Positions 1 to 10,221 of a DNA stretch of 64,000 nt are shown piece after piece. The first letter of the stretch is position 1. The number at the start of each line of letters is the position of its first letter. The notes below the pieces were generated by a model. The model worked only from the letters and a program-made list of their open reading frames with translations. It searched no databases and was not told where the DNA came from. This stretch comes from Urophycis tenuis (Eukaryota; Chordata; Actinopteri; Gadiformes; Phycidae). The translations under genes were made by a program, and so were the position numbers. The stretch is from NCBI GenBank assembly GCA_036785325.1, contig JAXIVH010000044.1, positions 262,501-326,500 on the forward strand, read 5' to 3'.

Positions 1-3000
1 CAGCTGTGTGCCCGAGGGGGATTCCGAAAGAGCTGAGGATAAAGCGGTGTGGGACTAGAGCAGGAGCCATGGTGAGGAACAAGAAGATGGAGAGGAAGTG
101 GAGATACAAGCCCCGTCTTCCCTCAGTTATCATGGGAAATGTTCGCTCACTGCCCAACAAGATGGACGAACTATCAGCCCTCATTACTGGACAGCGCGAG
201 TACCGGGGATGCAGTGTGTTGTGCCTGACAGAGACATGGCTGAACAGGAACATACCAGACTGCTCAGTGGAACTAGCCGGCTTCACGGTAGTTCGGGCGG
301 ACAGGAACAAACAGAGCGGTAAGAAGTCGGGTGGCGGACTTGCCGTCTTTGTTAACTCCAAATGGTGCAACCCGGGACATGTTACCACGAAGGAAATCAC
401 GTGCACGCCTGATGTCGAGCTGTTAGCGGTGGGACTGAGACCGTACTATCTGCCCCGTGAGTTTTCGGCAGCCATTGTTGTTATTGTTTACACTCCACCA
501 TCGGCCGTGGCGGCGCGGGCTTGTGACGTCATTCATTCCTCCGTCGCAGACCTGCAGACTAGACATCCCAACGCTCTCATTATAGTAAACGGAGACTTTA
601 ACCATGTGAATATATCTAAGACACTAACTGACTTCACCCAGTATGTAACCTGCAGCACCAGAGGAGATAAGACCTTGGACTTACTGTATGCCAATGTTAA
701 GGAGGCATACAGTGCAATAGCCCTTCCCCCCCTGGGCAAATCAGACCACTGCTTGATACTACTGTCTCCTATATACAAGCCTCTTGTGAGGAGACAGCCC
801 ATCACCACCAGGACTGTACAGCAGTGGTCAGAGGAGGCTCAGGAGGCCCTTAGGGAGTGCTACAGGACAACAGACTGGGGGATGTTTCAGGAAGACTACG
901 GTGACGACATTGAGGGTCTCACTCAATGCGTCACAGACTATATAAAGTTCTGTGAGGAGAGTGTTGTCCCTACCAAGAAGGTACGCTGCTTACCCAACAG
1001 CAAACCCTGGATCAACAGGGACATCAAAGTCCTGTTGAACCGTAAGAGGAGAGCCTTCATGGCAGGAGGCAATGATGACACACAGAGGGAGATACAAAGA
1101 GAGCTGAGGAGGAAACTGAGGAGGGCTAAGGACTGCTACAAAAGCAGGATAGAGGGGAAGCTGCAGCTGAACAACTCCCGAGAGGTGTGGGCAGGGGTGA
1201 GAACCATCACCGGCATGAAAACTGCCGGAGGATCACAGGAGGGGACAAAGGAATGGGCCGATGAGTTAAACCTGTTTTTCAACAGATTTGACTCACCAAC
1301 CGGGGCCAGATCAACACCCCCTCCCCCTTCCTGCTCTACTCATCTCCCTGCGGTACCACCAGACCCGGGCATGGCAGCTCTTGCACCTCCTCTCCCAGCA
1401 CCACCCTCTCTCTCTCTCCCGTTCCACACTCACAGTGAGGCAGGACCAATGTCTGGCCCAGAGGACAGTCACCCCCTCGCCACACCCCCTACTACTCCTG
1501 TGACCCCGGTAACACCAACCCTAACCATCAACACCAGCCACGTGAGACGGCAGCTCACAAGGATCAGGCCTAGCAAGGCCAGAGGACCCGATGACATCAG
1601 CCCGAGGGTGCTCAAGATCTGTGCGGAGCAGCTGGCAGGAGTGTTCACGCACCTTTTCGGCCTCTCCCTGAGGCTGAAAAAGGTGCCAACTCTATGGAAG
1701 ACTTCCTGCGTAGTCCCTGTGCCAAATAAGGGTCGCCCCAACGCTCCAGGGGACTTCAGACCTGTGGCTCTAACGTCACACGTCATGAAGACCTTTGAGA
1801 GGTCGGTTCTGGACTACCTCAAGCCCAGGGTGCGTGACTGCCTGGACCCATTGCAGTTTGCGTACCAAACCCACATCGGCGTGGAGGATGCTATCATCTA
1901 CCTGCTTCACATAGCTTACACACACCTGGAGAGGCCACAGAGCATGGTGAGAATCATGTTCTTCGACTTCTCTAGTGCTTTTGACACCGTCCAGCCAGGC
2001 CGGCTGGCTGAGAAGCTCCTGGTGATGCAGGTCGATCCTGACATGGTGGCATGGATTACGAACTACCTCACGGACAGGCCGCAGTATGTCAGGCTGCGAC
2101 ACTGCTTGTCAGACATGGTGACAAGCAACACCGGCACACCCCAGGGAACTGTACTTTCACCATTCTTGTTCACCCTCTACACCTCGGATTTCTGCTACAA
2201 CTCCCGAACATGCCACCTGCAGAAGTTCTCTGACGACTCCTCCATTGTTGGGTGCATCACAGGCAACGGGGAGGAGGAGTACAGGGAACTGGTGAAGAAC
2301 TTTGTGGGATGGTGTGACGGGAACCACCTTCAGCTCAACACAGGGAAAACCAAGGAGCTGGTGGTGGACTTCAGACGCAGAAAGAGTCCCCCATTACCAG
2401 TTTCCATAAAGGGGGAAGAGGTGGAGATGGTGGATACCTGCAAGTTCCTTGGGGTGCACCTGAACAACAAACTGGACTGGTCAGATAACACCGAGGCCCT
2501 CTACAGGAAGGGACAGAGCAGGCTGTTCTTCCTGAGGAGGCTCAAATCCTTCAACGTGTGCACTAGGCTGCTACGGATGTTCTACCAGTTGGTGGTAGCC
2601 AGTGTCACCTTCTTCGCAGTTGTGTGCTGGGGAGGAGGCATTGGGAGCGGTGGTGCCAGTAAGCTGAACAAGCTGGTGAGGAGGGCGAGCTCTGTGGTGG
2701 GGATGAAGCTGGACTGTGTGGAGGCGGTGACAGAGAGGAGGATGAGGGGAAAGCTGCAGGCGATCCTGGACAACCCCTCTCACCCTCTCTATGCCGAGCT
2801 AAGGCAACTCAGGAGCACGTTCAGCCATAGGCTCACTCAGCCACGTGCCTCAAAGCGCTTGGGGGGCTCTTTCATCCCATCAGCTATCAGGCTCCAGGAA
2901 GCCCCAACACCACCAGGCAATGGACTGAACAATGGACTGAACACCACACTACACTACACACACACCACACCACACATCTTGGACTGTCTTCTAGCCGTCG

Positions 3001-3344
3001 TTATTTTAGGTCTATTCATAGGTTGTACCTGGAATACCTTGTATAAATTTGCACATCTTGCATCTTGCACACTCCGCACATTTGCACACTCTATTTTTGC
3101 ACTACAAATAGCAACCAAGGATGTTTACCATGTATGCATACAGGTTCTAACTTTTCATCGACCTGACTCAAAGAGCTCCCATTTAACTTAATTTAACTTA
3201 AAATAATCTCTCTAGGTAGATCTATTTATTGTTTATTGTTATTGACTATAGTCAGGTTCTTTGCACTCGTCTATCCCCTGTACTGCTGGTCATTGTGAAT
3301 TTCTCCTAAGGGGGATCAATAAAGGATTATCTTATCTTATCTTA
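1..3344 (+). mobile_element. L2/CR1-type LINE, 5' end outside window
   Basis: A non-LTR retrotransposon enters from the left edge and ends in a short tandem TTATC tail at about 3327-3344, preceded by the string gggatcaataaagg. Such short-repeat tails, rather than poly(A), are typical of L2/CR1-clade elements of fish. The body carries one long open frame (6-3191) with endonuclease and reverse transcriptase motifs, followed by about 150 bp of 3' UTR. The same tail type recurs in reverse at 26101-26160 and 51426-51480. The clade assignment rests on remembered motif order, not on a tree. Confidence 0.85.
6..3191 (+). CDS. LINE ORF2: apurinic-type endonuclease + reverse transcriptase
   Basis: A 1061-residue uninterrupted frame encodes the protein that nicks target DNA and reverse-transcribes the element RNA at the nick. 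The endonuclease is residues ~40-255: Asn45 in NVRSLPN, Glu76 in LTETW, the GDFNH motif at 196-200 and SDH at 246-248, all present. A proline/serine-rich linker lies at ~430-510. The RT palm has FFDFSSAFD at 652-660 and FSDD at 741-744; the catalytic box is FSDD instead of the commoner FADD/YADD, a variant I believe also occurs in this clade. After about residue 960 the frame drifts into 3' UTR-like low-complexity sequence, so the functional C-terminus may be earlier. The Met at 69 (MVRNKK) may be a better start than the one at 6, since the first 21 residues look unstructured. No frameshift or stop is seen, so this is a young copy that may still be competent if the 5' part outside the window is intact. 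Confidence 0.88.
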   Translation: MCPRGIPKELRIKRCGTRAGAMVRNKKMERKWRYKPRLPSVIMGNVRSLPNKMDELSALITGQREYRGCSVLCLTETWLNRNIPDCSVELAGFTVVRADRNKQSGKKSGGGLAVFVNSKWCNPGHVTTKEITCTPDVELLAVGLRPYYLPREFSAAIVVIVYTPPSAVAARACDVIHSSVADLQTRHPNALIIVNGDFNHVNISKTLTDFTQYVTCSTRGDKTLDLLYANVKEAYSAIALPPLGKSDHCLILLSPIYKPLVRRQPITTRTVQQWSEEAQEALRECYRTTDWGMFQEDYGDDIEGLTQCVTDYIKFCEESVVPTKKVRCLPNSKPWINRDIKVLLNRKRRAFMAGGNDDTQREIQRELRRKLRRAKDCYKSRIEGKLQLNNSREVWAGVRTITGMKTAGGSQEGTKEWADELNLFFNRFDSPTGARSTPPPPSCSTHLPAVPPDPGMAALAPPLPAPPSLSLPFHTHSEAGPMSGPEDSHPLATPPTTPVTPVTPTLTINTSHVRRQLTRIRPSKARGPDDISPRVLKICAEQLAGVFTHLFGLSLRLKKVPTLWKTSCVVPVPNKGRPNAPGDFRPVALTSHVMKTFERSVLDYLKPRVRDCLDPLQFAYQTHIGVEDAIIYLLHIAYTHLERPQSMVRIMFFDFSSAFDTVQPGRLAEKLLVMQVDPDMVAWITNYLTDRPQYVRLRHCLSDMVTSNTGTPQGTVLSPFLFTLYTSDFCYNSRTCHLQKFSDDSSIVGCITGNGEEEYRELVKNFVGWCDGNHLQLNTGKTKELVVDFRRRKSPPLPVSIKGEEVEMVDTCKFLGVHLNNKLDWSDNTEALYRKGQSRLFFLRRLKSFNVCTRLLRMFYQLVVASVTFFAVVCWGGGIGSGGASKLNKLVRRASSVVGMKLDCVEAVTERRMRGKLQAILDNPSHPLYAELRQLRSTFSHRLTQPRASKRLGGSFIPSAIRLQEAPTPPGNGLNNGLNTTLHYTHTTPHILDCLLAVVILGLFIGCTWNTLYKFAHLASCTLRTFAHSIFALQIATKDVYHVCIQVLTFHRPDSKSSHLT

Positions 3345-3429
3345 GAAACAATGTCGCACTGCCAGTGTGTTTGCTTGTGGGTAGTGCTGTTAGGTTTAAT
3401 TACATGTCACAAGTCCTTTGAGCCTAACT

Positions 3430-5640
3430 TCTGTTGAGTCACTCCCAGTCAGTGCCTGGAAGCAGCTCAAGGACCTCTTCTTCCATCTGCAGCTTTTCCA
3501 CAACTGCATGAATGGGGATGTACTTTCTGTCCTTTGCTGTCCCTGCTTTCATCCAGATTTGTTGGCATGGCATTCTGTGGAAGTAGACGATCAGCTGAAT
3601 CAAGACATCGGTGTCTCTTGCAGACACCAGAAACAATGGTTTCTGCTCTGCTTCTAATGCAGTGAAGAACAATTCTTGTATCTGCTTCTTCATGTTAAGC
3701 TTCCAAGCTGTCTGTGTCAAAGTTTGGGTCAGTAGCTTCGACCCTCTCTTCATCGCTGAAACCACGTGCGGCAACTATGGTTTTGTTTACTGGTGCCCTC
3801 AGAATCAGCTGTTGGGAGAGAAAGCGAGCCATGTCTGCCTTGTTGTCTTGGTGAGCAATGAAGTTCTCCCACTTTGCAGGAAGTGGTAAATCTCTTTTTG
3901 TGATTGGTCGTCTGATTGCCAGTGAGCCTTTCCCATGCCATTTCCTTGTTCCGCCTTTGATTGTGTGCTCATGGTAGCAATCAAACAGGACATCAATTCA
4001 CTGGAATTGTGAGCCACTTTGAAGAACAGATTTAACAAAGGTGTCTGCCAGGTCTCCAAAGGTCTTGGCTTCTTGTGGTTTTCCAATGGAAATGTTTAGA
4101 GCTTGTTCATCAATGACTAACATTGGTTTACACTGTAGATATGTGGCTTTGATGTCACTGGGACATGGTATGTCAGCTGTCAAGATCTTGGCAAATATCG
4201 CCTTCGAACCTGAACGTAGCGGCCTATTAACCTCTGCCAAAGATAGAGCTACAACAAACAGTTGCATCATTATGTTGTCCAGGTTGACTGTACGTCCGGC
4301 TTCATAGGCTTTGATGAGACGCTGTAGGATGTTACTGTCTGCCTTGACAGTTTTTTGCCTTTCCAGTTTTGGTATCTGACTGTTTCACTTCAAATAGTGA
4401 GGAAAAAGTAAAAAAACTTGTTCTGTGTCAGTTTGTCCCTGAAGCTCACACTTCTCTCTTTAAATGGCATCAGCCTCTCCCTGACAAAAGCATCCAACTG
4501 ATCTTGCCCTTTCTGTGGAGTGTTCAACAGGTCATCTTCAATATCCTGTGTAGCCAAGTCATTGTTTGCAATGTTTTGCAGCGTCTGGGGCAGGTTAGTG
4601 GAAAAGAGACCAAATCTCTGCAAGACAGTGAGCGAAGAATCATCATCTTTTGAGTCCCGTTTCATTCTGCCTTTTGTGGTTTCATTGTGGATAAAGTCGT
4701 CACCAGTTCCTAGACCCAAGGCCACCTTGGTGTCATGGGCACGTTCACTTCGGAGGTTGAAAGACAGAGCCCACCGACTGAGAGCTGAAGATGTCTTTGT
4801 GATGCCAATAATGCCTCCTCCCTTTTTGCCAATACAGCCTAGCCACTCCTGACTTTGATCTGGGTCCACTTGGTTGAAACATTGTGATGAACGTTTGACC
4901 ACAAAGTTTCCTGCATCCAACTCCCTCTTGACTTGCTGTGGAAGTTGGTGCATTTCATTCAGGTAAATGGTCCCCCAGCGAGCATAGTTGGTATGATTGT
5001 ACTACATGAAGTAAGGTAACATCGCTGGAATGCATAAAGGTGTAGGTCCCAGATCCCATCTCTCTGAGCGCGAATGAACAACAAAAGGATGTGGACCATC
5101 TGCATGTAGCCCCACCAAAATTTGGGTTGAAGTTTGGGTTGTCATTGGCTGGAAAGTAGGCTTCTGTGGCGGCTTCACACTCTTTGGAAGCAAGCAACGT
5201 CACAAGTTCTTCTGTAGGGCCGGTCTTGGTCTTCTCCAATTGCTCTTTGAGGTCTGGATTCCTGTCTCTCAGGAAGCTAAGCAGCTCAGAAATAAGCATC
5301 CTCCACATGGATTGGAGAGTGATTTTGTGGGCTCTGATTCCCTTGTTGTAGGACTTTCCTGTCATGACTTGTTCAGCAGTGTTGGGGCCAAGTAGGTTGC
5401 TCTCAACCCATGCTTCTAACAGTCCAGATGATTGGGTGTGCTTGCCAATGACTGCTATGAATTTCATTGCAGTATGAAGGCCACCCAATCTGACGATGAG
5501 GCAACCCATGTAGTCGGCATTTACCCATTTCAGCTCCATCAACATACAGTACAATGCCTCATCTACTGTGATGACTACGTGATGTTGCCCTAGTTCTCTG
5601 GCTACGTGTTTGCATCTAAGCACAACCGTATTCAGTGTAT
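3430..5640 (-). pseudogene. Decayed copy A of an uncharacterised repeat-borne protein (N-terminal part to DTDV motif)
   Basis: Reading right to left, broken frames 5623-4955, 4953-4390, 4270-3998 and 3774-3439 give consecutive pieces of one protein. Landmarks are GGLHTAMKF (5' piece), KKGGGIIGITKTSSALSRW, KTFGDLADTFVKSVL, EADTRI and finally ARDTDVLIQL. The EADTR and DTDV boxes sit in different frames about 20 codons apart, so at least one indel separates them; others lie near 3900-4000. The sequence stops just after LLPG, beside the LINE tail at 3344, where a longer family member would continue into a HALTG box (seen in copy B at 10.2-12.0 kb). I recall similar uncharacterised proteins, highly repeated in fish and cnidarian genomes. 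The Asp-rich DTDV and HALTGxD boxes suggest a PIN/FEN-like nuclease fold, but that is inference. No promoter or terminal repeats identified. Confidence 0.6.
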
Positions 5641-5734
5641 CTAGGTCGTGAGCAGGTGCCTAGATGATAGGCATGTAACCAATGCTTGTTATTTCAGGTG
5701 AGATTTCACTGGTTTACTATTGCTGGTTTACTAA

Positions 5735-5829
5735 GCTAGTGTAATGTTAGCTAGCTTACTAAGCCAGCTAACCTTACACTAGCATAGTAAAGCCAGCTAA
5801 CATTAAACTAGCTTAGTAAGCTAGCTAAC
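5735..5829. repeat. Nested imperfect palindromes, TAGCTTACTAAG motif
   Basis: Two hairpins overlap. GTTAGCTAGCTTACTAAG at 5746-5763 has its exact reverse complement at 5812-5829 (18 of 18). Separately 5735-5756 pairs with 5762-5783 at 20 of 22 positions. The same words recur in alternating orientation across about 110 bp, which suggests a cruciform-prone decayed MITE core. No target duplication found. Confidence 0.7.
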
Positions 5830-7356
5830 AGAGTACAAACATTACTACTAACATTATTTTGTAGTTAGCTAACTAAAATTCAAATGTCCTCACAAAAACA
5901 TGTTTTATGAGGAATACCTGGAATATGGAAGTGTAAAAACTTTTAATTTCAGAGATTTTGAAGAATAACAACCCTCGGGGTAATTTTTGACCCCACTTAT
6001 GCATCTAAGGGTAAAACAATAAAAACAACGGTCATTTAATGAAGATAAATATTAAAATATTAGTTACATAAAGAACAAAGTTGAATGAACTTGGGTTAGG
6101 TAGGCGATAAGTAAGCTATAGACTGGTAATGAAATCAATGAATTCCTAGAATTAACAATAGCTAGCTAGTAAATAGAAAATAGCTACAAATCTATGGGTA
6201 ATCTAGCTAGCTATCTTTAATCTATGGAATTCATTTATTTTAAATAACTTGATTGATTTACATAAACACATTAATCAAATAAAAAATAAGTGTTAGTTAC
6301 CTTAGATGGATACCAATAAAGTAATGAAAGCTGTCAGCATGTGTGTTGGCCTCTTGTCTGCAGTAACTCTCTAGTCAGGTTCCAGGCTCACAGTAATCCC
6401 CCAGATTGTAATAATATGGTGATGTGATACATTTTCTGAAACTCCATAGGCAAGTCAGTTTTGCAGTATCCTTTTTTGTGTAAGTCAGACAGCGGGAATT
6501 TATGTTGTACTGACTGAACCTCAATGGTAGAATCTATCTTTAGCCACGTCCACTTCCAGCTGCAGTTTAATCCTGCATCCAATTTTTGCACAACAAATGC
6601 CTCACTTTCCTCAAACTCTTTGATTCTGAAAATGAAGAGTTGAATGCTGTTAGCAAAATGACATGACAACCAAATTAATTTATCTCACTTATTTGTCTTA
6701 TTTAACACTGTAATGCTACATGTCCACTTCCTGTGTTGTCAAATGTGACAAATATTATATTAAATATATTGTCTCAGTGTGTTCAGACTGTAAACACTAG
6801 TGTAGAGCAAAACTGCTATGGTCTGGACCAGGACAAAAATAGCCAATAGGAATACACGGCGAAGCGAGGAGGGAGGGGGGGTGCTAGGCGATCGCAGCCA
6901 CAGCCACATATAAAGACAGATATGCCTACTGTTACTACCTTTGTTGCAGAAAAATGCAGATGTAGTTAGGTGTTCATACAAAACAGGATGCAAAATTTAC
7001 TCATAAAGCGGGTCAATTTCGTGTTTTACTGAACAGGTAGCAGCTTTACACACAGATCTAATTAATCAATGAAAGGTGGTTCTGCTCAGCCTAGCGTAAC
7101 GTCACCCAAATGAGAAATATTTGATAGCTAGAAAACTCAGCTTTAGTCTCAGACACTCAAACACTGTCACTGGCTTATTTCGAGCTGTTTTGACTTCACA
7201 ATGAGACGTTTTCAGACACGCTATCTCTGGCTAGTAGTTAGTGGATATCTAGCATTATGTTCAGAGTCAAGAGAAGCAGCTCTGACCGAGTCAATGCTAA
7301 CGTAATGTAAATCAATGCTAACGTAACGTTAATTAATGCTAACGTTAAACTATCAC
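5830..7356. other. AT-rich intergenic DNA, no gene recognised
   Basis: AT-rich sequence without a credible coding signal. It holds many TAGCTAGCTA words and a short triplicated unit (aatgctaacgt) at about 7295-7350. A minus-strand open stretch at 6388-6669 has a non-repetitive composition, but I recognise no family and see no supporting splice or promoter evidence. Confidence 0.5.
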
Positions 7357-7564
7357 TAGGGCTGGGTATCGTTTGAAATTTTTCGATATCGGTGCCGATA
7401 CCGATACCTGGGATTCGATACCGATACCAAAACGGTACTTTTTTCGATACCTTACTTGGATGAGTGTTGAACAAATTTCAATAACCATTTTTTTTTCATT
7501 CAACAAAATAAGTGTATCTATTTAGCCACTAGATAGATAGATAATTTAATGAGACAATCAGAGG

Positions 7565-8310
7565 TAGGGCTGCTCGATTATGTCAAAAATGATAATCACG
7601 ATTATTTTGATTGATATTGTAATTGCGATTATTAAAGACGATTATTCATTGATTTAAAAAAAAAAAAATCAAAAAATGTTTTTGATGGTGCGACTCAAAC
7701 ATAGGTTCGTTGTGGTGGCAAAATATAATTGACACTTCTCTTGCAACTTTTCCGCGACATTCGTCATAAAGGGCAGGCAGCGCAATTCTACTGAAATGGT
7801 GACGTGGTGGTAACACATACCGCTTGTCCAATGTGTTTATCAGTTTATTGAACGCCGGGTCGCTAACGGTGCTGATAGGGCACATGTCTTTGGCAATCAT
7901 GTGCGATTGCATCTGTTATTTCTTTATGCCTGCGGGAGCTGGCTGGATATGGGGTGGCATTGTATAGGGTCTCCTTAATTGAGGACTGTGTTGCGGTGGC
8001 AGGAGTGGAGGAGCTTTTCATTTTTTCCTTGATTGCTTGGTCATGTATTACTCTGTGTGCGGACTTTTAAGTGGTTAAATAGATTGGTCGTATTCGCTTG
8101 AGGTGCAGACACGGTCGCGTGACATATCTTGCAAGTTTTCAGGCGGGGGCGGGGCGCAGCGGAGTGCGCAGGTGGAGAAAGAAGGGTTCGCTCCATTTAC
8201 CACACAAAACACGGCGGGTGGCAGAATGATCGTTTTATTACGATTATCTTGATTTAATGATCGAGGGAAGCCAAAATCGTAATCGAAATTCAATTAATCA
8301 CCCAGCCCTA
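7565..8310 (-). mobile_element. hAT element nested in the outer hAT
   Basis: The ends are TAGGGCTGCTCGATTA (7565-7580) and, inverted, TAATCACCCAGCCCTA (8295-8310), matching at 13 of 16. Target duplication ATCAGAGG at 7557-7564 and 8311-8318 is perfect. It keeps a piece of transposase gene (7646-7912, minus strand) and is therefore a deletion derivative of an autonomous element rather than a pure MITE. Confidence 0.92.
7646..7912 (-). pseudogene. hAT/ZBED-like transposase fragment
   Basis: About 88 residues are open. The stretch KDMCPISTVSDPAFNKLI followed by LDKRYVLPPRHHFS and ALYDE matches the conserved segment just after the BED zinc finger of Ac-like hAT transposases, where the pattern is D-x-x-P-[IL]-S-x-V, F, L-x-P-x-Y-x-x-P-S/P-R. 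No DDE residues, insertion domain or C-terminal dimerisation domain are present, so it cannot be catalytic. It lies inside the nested element and shares its orientation. Confidence 0.75.
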
Positions 8311-8764
8311 ATCAGAGGCTTATCACATTTTGGATTGGTTGAACCGGAGAAACAGGTATTTCTCCTGTTCTCCGTATAAATGAGCTGTCAAGTACCGAAA
8401 ATTGGCACCGAATGCTTGGTCAGTTTTCGACACTCGGTGCTACGCACGTGATTCGGTCGGTGCTCAAAAAGTACCGAGGGTCGATACCCAGCCCTAACTA
8501 TCACTAACAGTCGACATTAGACATCTGCTTTACAACTCTGATGTTAATTGAGTTTAAATAAGCGAATATCCTTACCTCAGTTGATGTTGTCGCCATTGAC
8601 TCCGCGTAAATGAGCAGGTAGATGAAGCCAGCCAGTCGAAGAAGGCGGAACAAAATAGCGAAGACCGGGAAAGACGGCGAGGTGACGTATGACATCATAC
8701 GTCACACCTGCCCCCCCCCCCCTAATAAAAACTCAACGGATCTACACGATTTGCACAAGTCACC

Positions 8765-9219
8765 TAGCCTGGCTGACGCGTCCACATCTCGATGAGATGG
8801 TGGTCTGGGAACTAGGTGTGCATTTTCTCGTATTTGAGGCGTGGTTTACGAATGCCTAGAGCCGTTTATTGGGCGCTACGAATGTCTATCAAATGGCGTC
8901 TGGTTCTTCACATGCTGCTTTGCACGCGATTCATAGCCAATTGCCACTAAAAATTAGCTACAAAAATTAAATTAATTGCTACAAAAGCTACTTAATACAC
9001 TTTCTAAGGCTGCATCGAACGGTAACGTTGTGTCCGCTGCCATGTTGGATTAACACGCTACAAGCTTCGGTGTCGCGCATAGACGTCTCCGTCGTCTTGC
9101 TGCCCCCCCGTTCTGTGATTGGTTCCCTAACTCAGGGGAAAATAAGGGCGGTGGTTTCCAGGCTGTCTTTGCAGTGAGAATGAAATAGCGCGCAAAGCAG
9201 CATGGAAATTCCCAGGCTA
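8765..9219. mobile_element. 455-bp MITE with 9-bp target duplication
   Basis: The element starts TAGCCTGG and ends CCAGGCTA. CAAGTCACC flanks it exactly on both sides (8756-8764 and 9220-9228). Sub-terminal words catgctgctttgc (about 8916) and, inverted, gcaaagcagcatg (about 9194) add a second inverted pair. Nine matching bases could mean a 9-bp duplication (Mutator- or Merlin-like) or 8 bp plus one chance base (hAT); the ends do not decide. Confidence 0.8.
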
Positions 9220-10221
9220 CAAGTCACCCAAACTCCCGTGAAAAAAGCGAGAGTCGCCGAAAAGCGACTTGTCTGCATCCCTGAGACTTGTAGTCAAGAC
9301 CGCCTAAACCGAGACCAAGACACTACCAAGACCAAGACAGACCAAGTCAAGACCAATACTAGTTGAGCTCAAGAGCGAGACCGAGACCAAATTTTTATTT
9401 TTTTTTGCCATTTTGTATGAGTTGTAGAACATAAGCTGCTTAGTTTATGTAAATATGAGATTCTATTATTTCAACTACAACAACAAGTTGATAATGACCA
9501 CCCCCAACTCGGCCCCGTTTGGTCTCAGGGGCCAAAAAACAAAAAAATTGTGAAAAGCTCCTGACGAAGTGATGAAATTGTAAAAATGTAGGTACTGCAA
9601 CTGCATAAATGGTCATATAACCCTAAAATGTTGCATGATGTATGCTGACACATAGGAGAAACTAGCATAAAAAGATTCTGGGGATTGCTGATACCCCAAA
9701 AGACAAAAAAAGTCTGTCCGCCTGACACATTATCATCCAAAGTGATAATTTTCAAGCATTTTATCATACATATCCGCCTCTAAAGTACATTAAAAAATGT
9801 CTGATGTCTGTTTATAAACTTCATTTTAAGTCCAAGATGACCTTTCTATCTAGAGGATTACAGCTGCTATGACCACAGTGTACTCCACTGTACCTCAAAT
9901 CAGAGAAAACAACTTTCAAGCATTACCATTCAATATGGGATCAATCATTTTTTTGCATCTGAACAATATCTTAAACTAGAGTTGAGACTTGACTTATGTA
10001 CTGCTAAGTGAATAAAGATGACTCTAGTGTGCAGTCTTTTATCAAAAATCCAACTTTCAATAGAGTAAACATTTTTTACAGCCTAATGCCGAAGCAAAAA
10101 TACAGCTCAAGCATAAAATAGAAAACATTTATTTGGTTCTTAGATGTTTTTGCTGCTTATCCATGCTGTACTTCGACAACTGGTCATGTTAGTGTATTGT
10201 ATAAGGGTAGAATATGAACTC
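9220..10221. other. Intergenic DNA with a GACCAAGA-rich low-complexity patch
   Basis: About 9285-9395 is a purine-rich run of repeated gagaccaagacc words, a common component of fish interspersed repeats. The rest is AT-rich and shows no gene, splice or terminal-repeat signal. Just upstream, 8682-8691 and 8696-8705 form a 10-bp hairpin (gtgacgtatg/catacgtcac) with two CRE-like TGACGTA words. Confidence 0.5.

Larger units (their letters stand above)
7357..8496. mobile_element. hAT-type non-autonomous transposon (outer)
   Basis: Terminal inverted repeats TAGGGCTGGGTATCG (7357-7371) and its exact reverse complement (8482-8496) bound a 1140-bp element. The flanking 8 bases ACTATCAC occur at 7349-7356 and again at 8497-8504, a perfect target duplication of hAT length. 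Sub-terminal sequence is rich in GATACCGATACC and ACCGA words. A second hAT interrupts it at 7565-8310, so the original element was about 385 bp. Confidence 0.92.

Noticed and set aside
6388..6669. 93-residue minus-strand frame
   Set aside because: Composition is not repetitive, but no motif, splice pair or family is recognisable; kept out for lack of support.
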